A DNA stretch of 64,000 bases from Saccharothrix sp. (GTDB lineage: Bacteria > Actinomycetota > Actinomycetes > Mycobacteriales > Pseudonocardiaceae), in NCBI RefSeq assembly GCF_031180885.1, contig NZ_JAPSLK010000009.1, positions 72,115 to 136,114 on the forward strand, read 5' to 3'. Both the position numbers and the translations under genes were made by a program. A model generated the notes under the pieces. It searched no databases. It worked only from the letters and a program-made list of their open reading frames with translations, and had not been told where the DNA came from. This document shows, piece after piece, positions 1 to 8,021 of this stretch (position 1 is the stretch's first letter; each line of letters starts with the position of its first letter).

Positions 1-438
1 GATCGCCACCGGGTGCACGTAGATCCGGTATTCATCGATCAGCCCGTGCCCGACGAAGGCGTCGGCCAGTTCGGCCCCACCGACCGTGAAGGTCCCTTCC
101 AACGCCTTGACCTGCTCGGGCACGACCTCCCGGCGGATCGTCGACCCCCACCCGGCCTCACCGAGGGTCCGCGAGTAGACGATCTTCGGCTTGTCCCGCC
201 AGATGCCCGCGAACTCCACCTCGGCGGGCGTGGCGGAGGGTTCGCGGTCGGCGGTGGGCCAGTAGGCGGCCATGAGGTCGTAGGTGATCCGGCCGTGGAT
301 GAACCCGTCCACCCGCGACAGCCAGTCGTTGAAGTGGAGGTGCAGTTCCTCGTCCACCCGGTGCCAGTCGATCTCCCGGTCAGGCCCTTCGAAGAACCCG
401 TCCACCGACACCCCTGCCGCGAGGATCACCTTCGCCAT
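1..438 (-). CDS. Dihydrofolate reductase family protein (RibD C-terminal type), 3' end outside window
   Basis: The frame opens with ATG at 436-438 and stays open to the window edge (146 codons seen), so the C-terminus is missing. The translation begins MAKVILAAGVSVDGFFEG and contains IDWHRVDEELHLHF and FIHGRITYDLM, the layout of the RibD C-terminal/DHFR fold family, with a late segment LIDEYRIYVHPVAI typical of the core strand. Members bind NADPH, but many standalone actinobacterial copies have no assigned substrate, so I do not call it folA or ribD. It is transcribed away from the Panacea remnant. Confidence 0.85.
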   Translation of the reverse strand, partial: MAKVILAAGVSVDGFFEGPDREIDWHRVDEELHLHFNDWLSRVDGFIHGRITYDLMAAYWPTADREPSATPAEVEFAGIWRDKPKIVYSRTLGEAGWGSTIRREVVPEQVKALEGTFTVGGAELADAFVGHGLIDEYRIYVHPVAI

Positions 439-678
439 GCGGCGCAGGCTACGCCCGAGTCCTCTGTCGAGCGACGTGCCGCGCCCTCTCGACTGCGGCC
501 GGATTCCTGTTCGCCGGCACCGCACTGTGTTCAAGGCGGTGCCGGCGACCGCATGTTCAGTCGTCCGGGACGGCCTTTCCCCTCTTCGGGTGAACCCTTC
601 CAGACCAGCGGAAACAGCCCACGGGTTGTCGGTGCCGGGTGGAACGATGGTCACATCGGACTGGGGGGAGGTGGACGG

Positions 679-1179
679 ATGGCGGAGTACTCGGCGCTCA
701 CGATCGCGAAGTGGTTCTCGGCGTGGGCCGAGGAGGTCGAGCAGGCCCACCTCACCAACCTCAAGCTCCAGAAGCTGCTCTACTACGCCCAGGGACACCA
801 CCTGGCATGGGCTGGTGCACCGCTGTTCCGGGAAGACCTGCAAGCGTGGTCGCACGGCCCGGTCGTGCCCGAGGTCTACCGGGCGTTCAAGGACTTCGGG
901 AGCGAACCGATCCGGCTTCCGGAGAGCGACTCCTTCTCGTGGGCCGACGTCGACGAGACGACCGCGCAGTTCTTGATGAAGGTGTGGAACACCTACGGCG
1001 GGTTCGCCGCGTGGCGACCCCGGCATCCCACCGCAGTTCGCCGATGCGGACCAGTTCATCGTGCTGTGCTACGACGGGCGCAAGCCGATGGCCGGCGTTC
1101 GGACCGGAGCGGTCCTGCACATCCTGTGGATCGAGCGGGAGTTCAACGAGCTGTACGCACATTCCTGATCGGGAAGTGA
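679..1179 (+). pseudogene. Panacea (SocA/DUF4065-type) domain gene fused out of frame to the tail of another gene
   Basis: The ATG at 679 follows a GGGGGGAGGTGG ribosome site. Residues 1-113 match the Panacea domain: LTNLKLQKLLYYAQGHHLA, AWSHGPVVPEVYRAFKDFG and VWNTYGGFAAW. Past about position 1010 this frame becomes arginine/proline-rich with no family character. From there the neighbouring frame reads as a plausible protein end (FADADQFIVLCYDGRKPMAG, then HILWIEREFNELYAHS) and stops at 1166-1168. The simplest reading is an out-of-frame deletion joining the Panacea gene to the 3' end of a downstream partner. Panacea proteins act as antitoxins in many toxin pairs (family knowledge), so the tail may be the partner toxin's remnant; that is inference. 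Confidence 0.7.
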
Positions 1180-1234
1180 CGGTTCCGGTCCGGGGTCCCG
1201 CGCAAGGCGAAACCACCAGACCGCACCGGTGCAC

Positions 1235-2398
1235 TCAGCCGTTGAGCAGAGCGCGGGACATCACGACCCGCTGGATCTGGTTGGTGCCCTCGTAGATCTG
1301 GGTGATCTTCGCGTCGCGCATCATGCGCTCGACCGGGAAGTCGCGGGTGTAGCCGGCGCCGCCGAAGAGCTGGACGGCGTCGGTGGTCACCTCCATCGCC
1401 ACGTCCGACGCGAAGCACTTGGCCGCCGCCGTGATGAAGCCGATGTTCGGCTCACCGCGCTCGGCCTTCGCCGCCGCCACGTAGACCATGTGGCGGGCCG
1501 CTTCGATCTTCATGGCCATGTCGGCCAGCATGAACTGGACGCCCTGGAACTCCGAGATCGACTTGCCGAACTGCTTGCGGTCCTTGACGTACGCGATGGC
1601 CTGCTCCAACGCGCCCTGCGCGATGCCGACCGCCTGTGCGCCGATGGTGGGACGGGTGTGGTCGAGGGTCTTCAGGGCGGTCTTCAGGCCGGTGCCAGGC
1701 TCGCCGATGATGCGGTCGGCGGGGATGGTGCAGTTCTCGAAGTGGATCTCGCGGGTCGGCGAGCCCTTGATGCCGAGCTTGCGCTCCTTCGAGCCGACCA
1801 CGAAACCCGGGTCGTCCTTGTGCACCACGAACGCCGAGATGCCCTGCGACTTCTTCGGGGCGTCGGGGTCGGTCACGGCCATCACCGTGTACCAGGTGGA
1901 CTCGCCCGCGTTGGTGATCCAGCACTTGGTGCCGTTGAGCACCCAGTGGTCACCGTCGAGCCGGGCGCGCGTGCGCATGGACGCCGTGTCGGAGCCCGCC
2001 TCGCGCTCGGACAGCGCATAGGACGCCATCGCCTCGCCCGCCGCGATCGACGGCAGCACCTGCTGCTTGAGCGACTCGGAGGCCGACAGCAGGATCGGCA
2101 TCGTGCCCAGCTTGTTCACCGCCGGGATCAGCGACGACGACGCGCACACCCGCGCGACCTCCTCGATGACGATGCACGTCGCCACCGAGTCGGCCCCCTG
2201 CCCGTCGTAGGCCTCGGGCACGTGGACCGCCGCGAACCCGGACTTGACCAGCGCGTTCAGGGCCTCGACGGGGAACCGCTCCTGCTCGTCGACGTCGGCC
2301 GCGTACGGCGCGATCTCCTTGTCGGCGAGTGCTCGGACCGCTTCGCGCAGCGCTTCGTGCTCCTCGGCCAGCTGGTAGGTACCGAAGCTCGCGTCCAC
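1235..2398 (-). CDS. fadE25: Acyl-CoA dehydrogenase, FadE25-like
   Basis: This 387-residue flavoenzyme should catalyse the first, FAD-dependent oxidation of a short- or medium-chain acyl-CoA in the cytoplasm. It has the usual ACAD length and order: an N-terminal helical domain, the middle-domain signature YALSEREAGSDTASMRT, and the C-terminal segment QLFGGAGYTRDFPVER followed by IYEGTNQIQR, whose Glu is the expected catalytic base. The start is GTG at 2396-2398 with GGAGGT eight bases upstream. In Mycobacterium tuberculosis the orthologue (fadE25) also lies next to purE and purK, which supports the name. The 263 bp upstream to purE show no gene. Confidence 0.9.
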   Translation of the reverse strand: MDASFGTYQLAEEHEALREAVRALADKEIAPYAADVDEQERFPVEALNALVKSGFAAVHVPEAYDGQGADSVATCIVIEEVARVCASSSLIPAVNKLGTMPILLSASESLKQQVLPSIAAGEAMASYALSEREAGSDTASMRTRARLDGDHWVLNGTKCWITNAGESTWYTVMAVTDPDAPKKSQGISAFVVHKDDPGFVVGSKERKLGIKGSPTREIHFENCTIPADRIIGEPGTGLKTALKTLDHTRPTIGAQAVGIAQGALEQAIAYVKDRKQFGKSISEFQGVQFMLADMAMKIEAARHMVYVAAAKAERGEPNIGFITAAAKCFASDVAMEVTTDAVQLFGGAGYTRDFPVERMMRDAKITQIYEGTNQIQRVVMSRALLNG

Positions 2399-2661
2399 GT
2401 CAAGTTACCTCCGAGTAGCAGGACCTACCGGAGATGTTAGCGCGCGTTCACTGGAATATCCCGTGTGCGCTGTACTACAAGCGCCCGGACGTGCGGAAAC
2501 AGGACTCGGCCACCAGGGGCCGGGAGGGTGTCGCAACCGGCGCGCAACGCCCGTCGGGCACGCACACCACCCGCCGCCCGGGCCTCGTCGCGCAGCGGGG
2601 CTCTTTCACCGCGCAGTGCGCCAGCACGTCCGCTCGAACAGCGAAGCGCCGCCTGAAGCGC

Positions 2662-3150
2662 TCAAAGAGAAGCGCGCAGGGCCTCGTCCTTCTCCAGGAC
2701 CAACCGTTCGAGCGACTCCTGGAACTCCGCCATCCGCGCCTGCAACCCCGCGTCCGACGCCGCGAGCATCCGCACCGCCAGCAACCCGGCGTTGCGCGCC
2801 CCGCCCACCGACACCGTCGCCACCGGCACCCCCGCCGGCATCTGGACGATCGACAGCAGCGAGTCCATGCCGTCCAAGTACTTCAACGGCACCGGCACGC
2901 CGATCACCGGCAACACCGTCGCCGACGCCACCATCCCCGGCAGGTGCGCCGCCCCACCCGCACCGGCGATGATCACCTTCAACCCCCGGGACGCGGCAGA
3001 ACGCGCGTAGTCGATCATGCGCTGGGGCGTGCGGTGCGCGGAGACCACGCTGACCTCGTGGGCCACGTCGAACTCCGCCAGCGCCTCGGCCGCCGCCTTC
3101 ATCACCGGCCAGTCCGAGTCGCTGCCCATGATCACACCGACCGACGTCAC
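2662..3150 (-). CDS. purE: N5-carboxyaminoimidazole ribonucleotide mutase (PurE)
   Basis: PurE moves the carboxyl group of N5-CAIR to give CAIR in de novo purine synthesis, acting after PurK. The 162-residue product shows [13 protein letters not shown] near the N-terminus, [11 protein letters not shown], and the loop [15 protein letters not shown], all class I PurE hallmarks. The start is a GTG at 3148-3150 that overlaps the purK stop codon by four bases (GTGA), so the two genes are translationally coupled. The frame stays open upstream inside purK, but that part is a shadow and I exclude it. Confidence 0.95.
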   Translation of the reverse strand: MTSVGVIMGSDSDWPVMKAAAEALAEFDVAHEVSVVSAHRTPQRMIDYARSAASRGLKVIIAGAGGAAHLPGMVASATVLPVIGVPVPLKYLDGMDSLLSIVQMPAGVPVATVSVGGARNAGLLAVRMLAASDAGLQARMAEFQESLERLVLEKDEALRASL

Positions 3151-4340
3151 CGCTGTCCTCCGTGGATGTCGTAACCGTCCAGCCAAACCCCGTGGGACAG
3201 CCAGTGCGCCGCGAGCCGCGCCCGCTCGCGCACCTGGTCCATCCGCTCCCCGAGCAGCGTCACGTGCCCGATCTTGCGGCCCGGCCGCTCGGCCTTGCCG
3301 TACAGGTGGACGTGCGCGTCCGGGTAGCGGGCGAACAGGTGGTGCAGCCGCTCGTCCGGGCCCATCTCCGGGGCGTCCGCGGCGCCGAGCACGTTGGCCA
3401 TCACGACGGCCGGCGCGACCAGGTCGGTGGCGCCCAGCGGGTAGTCGAGCACCGCCCGGAGGTGCTGCTCGAACTGGGACGTCCGCGCGCCCTCGATGGT
3501 CCAGTGGCCGGAGTTGTGCGGGCGCATGGCCAGTTCGTTGATCACCAGGCCGTCGGCGGTCTCGAACAGCTCCACCGCGAGCAGCCCGACCACGCCCAGC
3601 TCGGCCGCGATCCGCAGCGCCAGCTCCTGGGCCTGCTCGCCCAGCGCACCGGTGTCCGGCGCGGGCGCCAGGACCTCGACGCAGATGCCTTCCCGCTGCA
3701 CCGTCTCCACCAGCGGCCACGCCGCGCCCTGCCCGAACGGCGACCGGGCGACCAGCGCCGACAGCTCCCGCCGCATCGGCACGCACTGCTCGACCATCAG
3801 CGGCGTCCCGGCAGCCAGCAGCTCGGGGACCACCCGCTGCGCGCTCTGCGGCGTGTTCAACATCCACACGCCCCGCCCGTCGTACCCGCCGCGCTGCGCC
3901 TTCAGCACGCACGGCCACCCGTGCTCGGCGCCGAACTTCAGCACGTCCGCGGCGTCGGTCACCTCGCGGAACGGCGGCACCGGCAACCCCAGCGCACCCA
4001 GCCGCTCGCGCATGACCAGCTTGTCCTGGGCGTGCTGGAGCGCGTCGGGACCGGGGTGGACGCGCACGCCGTCCGCGACCAGCGCCCGCAGGTGCTCCTG
4101 CGGCACGTGCTCGTGGTCGAACGTGAGCACGTCGCACGACTTGGCGAACGCCCGCAACGCGTCGAGGTCGGTGTGCTTCCCCAGCTCGACGTCCCGCGCG
4201 ACCAGCGCCGCGGGATCGGAGTCAGACTCGGCGAGGACCCGCAACGACTGCCCCAAGGGGATGGCCGCCTGGTGGGTCATGCGCGCGAGCTGCCCGCCGC
4301 CGATCATGCCGACAACGGGAAGACGAGTTCGGGAGTCCAC
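3147..4340 (-). CDS. purK: N5-carboxyaminoimidazole ribonucleotide synthase (PurK)
   Basis: PurK is an ATP-grasp enzyme that joins AIR and bicarbonate with ATP to form N5-CAIR, the substrate of the overlapping purE product. The 397-residue protein starts [26 protein letters not shown], with the nucleotide-binding GGGQLA segment, then LTFDHEHVP, the ATP-grasp stretch [15 protein letters not shown], and the metal/substrate segment [19 protein letters not shown]. Length and motif order are normal. It heads a two-gene purK-purE operon and is preceded by the hairpin-rich spacer at 4341-4565. Confidence 0.95.
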   Translation of the reverse strand: MDSRTRLPVVGMIGGGQLARMTHQAAIPLGQSLRVLAESDSDPAALVARDVELGKHTDLDALRAFAKSCDVLTFDHEHVPQEHLRALVADGVRVHPGPDALQHAQDKLVMRERLGALGLPVPPFREVTDAADVLKFGAEHGWPCVLKAQRGGYDGRGVWMLNTPQSAQRVVPELLAAGTPLMVEQCVPMRRELSALVARSPFGQGAAWPLVETVQREGICVEVLAPAPDTGALGEQAQELALRIAAELGVVGLLAVELFETADGLVINELAMRPHNSGHWTIEGARTSQFEQHLRAVLDYPLGATDLVAPAVVMANVLGAADAPEMGPDERLHHLFARYPDAHVHLYGKAERPGRKIGHVTLLGERMDQVRERARLAAHWLSHGVWLDGYDIHGGQR

Positions 4341-4388
4341 GGTAGAGGGATCCTACTGTGCTGGATTGCCGCGACTGACGTCGCGGCG

Positions 4389-4486
4389 GCGAGACCGCCT
4401 GGTAGTCGGTCCGTCGCGCCCCGGTTCCCTCCGACCGGAAGAGCTGATCGGGGGAACCGGGGCGCGACAAACCGACGCGGTCTCGC
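4389..4486. repeat. Large nested hairpin element (copy 1)
   Basis: Three nested inverted repeats line up: 4389-4398 with 4477-4486 (10 bp), 4405-4410 with 4471-4476 (6 bp) and 4413-4429 with 4452-4468 (17 bp, perfect), around a 22-nt loop. Two further intergenic elements (37191-37296 and 37426-37525) have the same size and layout. Its function is unknown. Confidence 0.7.
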
Positions 4487-4500
4487 GCACGAACAGGACA

Positions 4501-4529
4501 GTCCCGCACACCCCCGATGTGTGCGGGAC
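4501..4529 (-). terminator. Hairpin terminator after the ABC permease gene
   Basis: A perfect 11-bp stem (4501-4511 paired with 4519-4529) with a 7-nt loop lies 37 bases downstream of the permease stop codon and upstream of purK. There is no U-tract, as is common for actinobacterial terminators. Confidence 0.6.
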
Positions 4530-4565
4530 CGCCCTTCGAAGCGCACCTGACATCAGGCGCGAGCA

Positions 4566-5555
4566 CTAGATCCGGTGCGAGCGCTTCACCCAGTGGTAGG
4601 CGAACACCAGCAGCGCCACCGCCGGCACGGCGAACACGAAGAACTCGATCACCTGGAACGTCCCCGCCCGCTCGACCGGCTGGTAGTCCGTGAAGTGGCT
4701 GACGACCCCGTGGTCCGCCATGCACTTCTGGAAGCTGTTCCCGTCGGTGGAGGTGCGTGCGCAGACCATGGGGAAGTCGACCTCGCGGCCCGCCGCGTCG
4801 AGGTAGCCGCCGTCCACGTGCAGCCCGTGGTCCTGCGCGAGCTGACCGTACGGGCGCTCGCTGTCCTCGCCGTACGGCCACACCTCGCGCACCGGGGTCT
4901 GGTAGTACGGCCGCCACCCGATCGCCACCACCATGCGGGCCACGATGAAGCCGCCCAGCGTCAACGCCATCGCGACGATCGTCCGCCGGGTGAGGGCGCT
5001 CAGCGCCAGCCCGAGACCGAAGCCGAACGCCGCGTACCCGATCTGCACCAGCGGCGACGCCTCGAACACGAATTGCTGGAAGGGCTGGTACGGCTGCCAC
5101 TCCGGCGGGAACGTGCTGTTCACCGCCCGTGCCAGCACGAGCGCCGACGAGCCGAACCCGGCCGCCAGCCCCACCGCGGGCACCCCGAGCAGCACGATCT
5201 TGCCCAGCGTCCAGCGGGCCGGCGACAGGTCCTGGCTCCACACCACGACCGACGTCTTCTGCTCGTACTCGCGCGACACCAGCGGAGCCGCCCAGAACAC
5301 CCCGATGACCGCACCGATCCCCATCGGCGCCATCGCGGCGAGCTGGCTCAGGCCGTAGACCCCGATGACGCCGAGCATGTCGACCCGACCGGTGTTGCGC
5401 ACCACCGCGGCCACCACCAGGCACACCACCGCACCCACGCCGAGGAGGACCGCGAGCCCGCCGATGGACCAGCGGTGCTGCCGCCAGGTGAGCCACACCA
5501 GGTCGCCCCAGCCGACCTTGTCCCGCCGCTGCACGGGAACCGCCGTCACGGTCAT
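4566..5555 (-). CDS. ABC transporter permease
   Basis: This is a 329-residue integral membrane protein with about six hydrophobic spans, beginning after the cytoplasmic segment MTVTAVPVQRRDKVGWGDL. It is the membrane half of the exporter encoded with the ATPase just upstream. The ATG (5553-5555) overlaps the ATPase stop codon as ATGA, indicating coupled translation and a shared promoter upstream of the GntR gene. A large extracytoplasmic loop between late spans carries two Cys residues (VCARTSTDGNSFQKC), a possible disulfide. The substrate cannot be read from sequence; GntR/YtrA-controlled exporters are often linked to cell-envelope stress or antibiotic efflux. Confidence 0.85.
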   Translation of the reverse strand: MTVTAVPVQRRDKVGWGDLVWLTWRQHRWSIGGLAVLLGVGAVVCLVVAAVVRNTGRVDMLGVIGVYGLSQLAAMAPMGIGAVIGVFWAAPLVSREYEQKTSVVVWSQDLSPARWTLGKIVLLGVPAVGLAAGFGSSALVLARAVNSTFPPEWQPYQPFQQFVFEASPLVQIGYAAFGFGLGLALSALTRRTIVAMALTLGGFIVARMVVAIGWRPYYQTPVREVWPYGEDSERPYGQLAQDHGLHVDGGYLDAAGREVDFPMVCARTSTDGNSFQKCMADHGVVSHFTDYQPVERAGTFQVIEFFVFAVPAVALLVFAYHWVKRSHRI

Positions 5556-6424
5556 GCGCCGATCCCCTTCCGGGTGGCCGCGAGCTGCGCGAGCACGTAG
5601 TCCTCCAACGTCACCGGGCGCTCGGTCCACTGCCCCGCGACCACCGGCCGCGGCTGGTCCTCGGGCAGTTCGAGCAGGAACGTCGACTGGTTGCCGCGGT
5701 GGCGCGCCTCGACGACCGTGCCCAGCGCGGGCGGCACGTCCGACTTCGGCCCGGTGTAGAGGACGTGCCGCGCGAGCAGTTCGTCCAGGTCACCGCCCGC
5801 GAGCAGGCGGCCGTGGGCGAGCAGCAGCAGGTAGTCGGCGACCCCGCCCAGCTCGGCCACGACGTGCGTGGACAGCAGGACGGTCATGCCGGTCTCCTCG
5901 ACCTCCGTCAGCAGCTCCGCGGTGACCTCGCGGCGGGCCAGCGGGTCGAGGTTGGCCAGCGGCTCGTCGAGCATCAGCACGGTCGGCCGCGAGCCGATGG
6001 CCAACGCGAACGCCACCTGCGCCTGCTGACCGCCGGACAGCTTCCCGCACGCCTTGCCCAGCGGGATCTCGAACCGCTCCAGCCACCGCTCGGCGCGGGT
6101 CTGGTCCCAGACGGTGTTCAGGCGCGCGCCCATCCGCAGCATGTCCGCGGCGGAGAAGTGCCGGTAGACCGGCTTGTCCTGGGACACGAACGCCACCCGG
6201 CCGGACGTCACCGCCGTCCCCTCGTCCGGCTTGAGCAGCCCGGCCAGCACGCTCATCAGCGTCGTCTTGCCCGCGCCGTTCGCGCCGACCAGCGCCGCGA
6301 CCCGGCCGGCGGGCAGCTCGAACGCGCAGTCCCGCAGCGCCCACTTGGTCCGGTACCGCTTGCCCAGCCCCTGGGTGCGCACCGCGAGCGCGGTGGTGTC
6401 GACAGACTCGACCACGGTCGTCAT
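5552..6424 (-). CDS. ABC transporter ATP-binding protein
   Basis: This 290-residue nucleotide-binding subunit has Walker A GANGAGKTT, the signature motif KLSGGQQAQVAFA, Walker B VLMLDEPLANLDP and the switch His in LLSTHV. It powers the permease encoded immediately downstream. The start is ATG at 6422-6424, overlapping the GntR stop as ATGA. Upstream in-frame sequence lies within the regulator gene and is not part of the protein. Confidence 0.92.
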   Translation of the reverse strand: MTTVVESVDTTALAVRTQGLGKRYRTKWALRDCAFELPAGRVAALVGANGAGKTTLMSVLAGLLKPDEGTAVTSGRVAFVSQDKPVYRHFSAADMLRMGARLNTVWDQTRAERWLERFEIPLGKACGKLSGGQQAQVAFALAIGSRPTVLMLDEPLANLDPLARREVTAELLTEVEETGMTVLLSTHVVAELGGVADYLLLLAHGRLLAGGDLDELLARHVLYTGPKSDVPPALGTVVEARHRGNQSTFLLELPEDQPRPVVAGQWTERPVTLEDYVLAQLAATRKGIGA

Positions 6425-6810
6425 GCGACCGCCTCTCCTTCCCCCTCGGTGAGGACCGAGCGCACCAGCGCGTCGATGTCCTCGGTGTCCAAGCCGGCCT
6501 CCCGCGCCGCCCGCACCCACTCGGCGAACCGCGTTCTGAGCGCGGCCATCACCTCCGGGTCGCCCGAGCCGAGCGCTGCCTTGACGAACGTTCCCGAGCC
6601 CTGGCGCGCCTCCACCAGGCCGGACAGCTCCAGCTCCCGGTACGCCTTGAGCACGGTGTTCGCGTTGACCCCGCTGCTCGCGACGACGTCGCGGACGGTC
6701 GGCAGCCGGTCCCCCGGCACGAGCCACCCCAACCGCAGCGCCTCCCGCACCTGCCGCACGAGCTGCAGGTAAGCGGGGAGGCCACTGGCCCGGTCGATGC
6801 GGAACTCCAC
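6421..6810 (-). CDS. GntR family transcriptional regulator, YtrA subfamily
   Basis: The 129-residue product has an N-terminal winged helix (LRLGWLVPGDRLPTVRDVV, SGVNANTVLKAYRELE, GLVEARQGSGTFV) and a short C-terminal helical tail, which fits the YtrA subfamily that represses its own ABC-transporter operon. I chose the GTG at 6808-6810 because GGGAGG sits at the right distance; the alternative TTG at 6835-6837 would fall inside the likely operator. It heads the three-gene operon with the ATPase and permease. Confidence 0.88.
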   Translation of the reverse strand: MEFRIDRASGLPAYLQLVRQVREALRLGWLVPGDRLPTVRDVVASSGVNANTVLKAYRELELSGLVEARQGSGTFVKAALGSGDPEVMAALRTRFAEWVRAAREAGLDTEDIDALVRSVLTEGEGEAVA

Positions 6811-6823
6811 CCGCCGCCTCCCA

Positions 6824-6847
6824 AGTGTTCTACTCAACTAAGACACT
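6824..6847. promoter_or_regulatory. YtrA-type operator/promoter of the ABC operon
   Basis: A 24-bp imperfect palindrome with AGTGT/ACACT ends lies 14 bp upstream of the GntR start codon. This size and AGTGT-N-ACACT layout is what YtrA-like regulators bind (family knowledge), so autorepression is likely. Confidence 0.55.
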
Positions 6848-6899
6848 AGAAGACCAGAACACGCCCGACCCTGTCAACGCCGGCCCGGTCGACAAAAGC

Positions 6900-6941
6900 G
6901 CCAGGCCCGTGCCGCCGGGGGGCGGGCGGCACGGGCCTGGC
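6900..6941 (-). terminator. Strong hairpin terminator
   Basis: A perfect 17-bp stem (6900-6916 with 6925-6941) and an 8-nt G-rich loop lie about 100 bp past the stop codon of the GGDEF-like gene and upstream of the ABC operon promoter. Confidence 0.65.
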
Positions 6942-7040
6942 AGGGGGAGGGGAGTTTTCAGGGCGGGCGCTGGACAGGGGTCTCAGCAGCGCCCGGGTCT
7001 GTGCGGAGCCGGCGGCCCCGAGCGGTCAGCGGCCGAGTTG

Positions 7041-7934
7041 TCAGCGACCCAGCGCGGTGAGCAGTTCCGACGCGCCTTCGTAGGTCGTGGGCAGGGGTTC
7101 GAGCCACACCTTCGCCGGGCCACTGGGCGCCACGTGCGGATCCACCGCCAAGCGGTCCGCAGTCAGCACGCGCAGGTTCAGCACCGCCCGGTGCAGGCGC
7201 TCGTCCCGCTTGAGCAGCACCGCCGCCACCGACGGCCCGATGGACGCGATCGTCTCGCCCGAGTCGAACACCTCGCGCAGCGCGTCGGCCAGCAGCGTCA
7301 TCGCCACCACCCGCGACCAGCCCGTAGTCCGGCTCAGGTCCAGCCGCACCAGCACCAGGACGTAGTCGTCGCGCCCGGACGCCCGGTTCTCCGCGTACAC
7401 CTCGCGCAACCTGGTCCGCAGGTACGCGGCGGTCGCCAGCCCGGTCAGCGGGTTGTCCGCCGCGCAGTTGGACGCCTGCCGCGACATCACGTCGCCCCAA
7501 CCCAGCGCGGTCGCTCGAAGCATCCGGGCCGGGATGGCGTCGACGTTCGGGGACACGATGCCGGTGGACCCGGGCGGTTCGGCCAGGACCGCGTGCAGCG
7601 CGGCCAGGTCCAGCAGGGTCTCCGCGAGGCCCGCGCCCGCCTCCGCCCGGGCGCTGCCCAGCCGGTACAGCGCGGCGCTCGGGTCGGCCGCGCCCATCAG
7701 CACCCCGCACACCTCGTCCACCTCGGCCAGCGGCCAGTCGGCCGGGTACGCCCACCCCGCCGCCATCGTCGCCGTGCGCCACCTGGATCTCAGGGCTCGC
7801 GCCTCGTCGCCGGAGCCGGAGCGCCGCGCGTCGGACCGTCGACCGGCGCCACCTTTGGCTGCTTCCCGCACACCCACCCGGATGCCTCCTCGACCTGGGG
7901 ATTCGGATACGTGACGTCGCCACACCTCATCCAT
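7041..7934 (-). CDS. Degenerate GGDEF-domain-like protein
   Basis: The C-terminal half begins ADNPLTGLATAAYLRTRLREVY and continues with VLVLVRLDLSRTTGWSRVV, the layout of the start of a GGDEF domain. The GGDEF active-site loop itself is absent (IGPSVAAVLL at the expected place), so diguanylate cyclase activity is unlikely; such proteins usually act as sensors or partners. The N-terminal half is helical and unassigned. The start is uncertain: ATG at 7932-7934 gives 297 residues, while an internal ATG at 7764-7766 would give about 241. It is divergent from the sigma-factor fusion gene, and the 87 bp between them should hold both promoters. Confidence 0.6.
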   Translation of the reverse strand: MDEVWRRHVSESPGRGGIRVGVREAAKGGAGRRSDARRSGSGDEARALRSRWRTATMAAGWAYPADWPLAEVDEVCGVLMGAADPSAALYRLGSARAEAGAGLAETLLDLAALHAVLAEPPGSTGIVSPNVDAIPARMLRATALGWGDVMSRQASNCAADNPLTGLATAAYLRTRLREVYAENRASGRDDYVLVLVRLDLSRTTGWSRVVAMTLLADALREVFDSGETIASIGPSVAAVLLKRDERLHRAVLNLRVLTADRLAVDPHVAPSGPAKVWLEPLPTTYEGASELLTALGR

Positions 7935-8021
7935 GACGGCGGTACGGGTCCCAGTTGGGGGGTTCGACGTGACTGCTCTCGATGCGGTAGGTCACACTGG
8001 GCGCGCGAGGAGGGAAAACAC

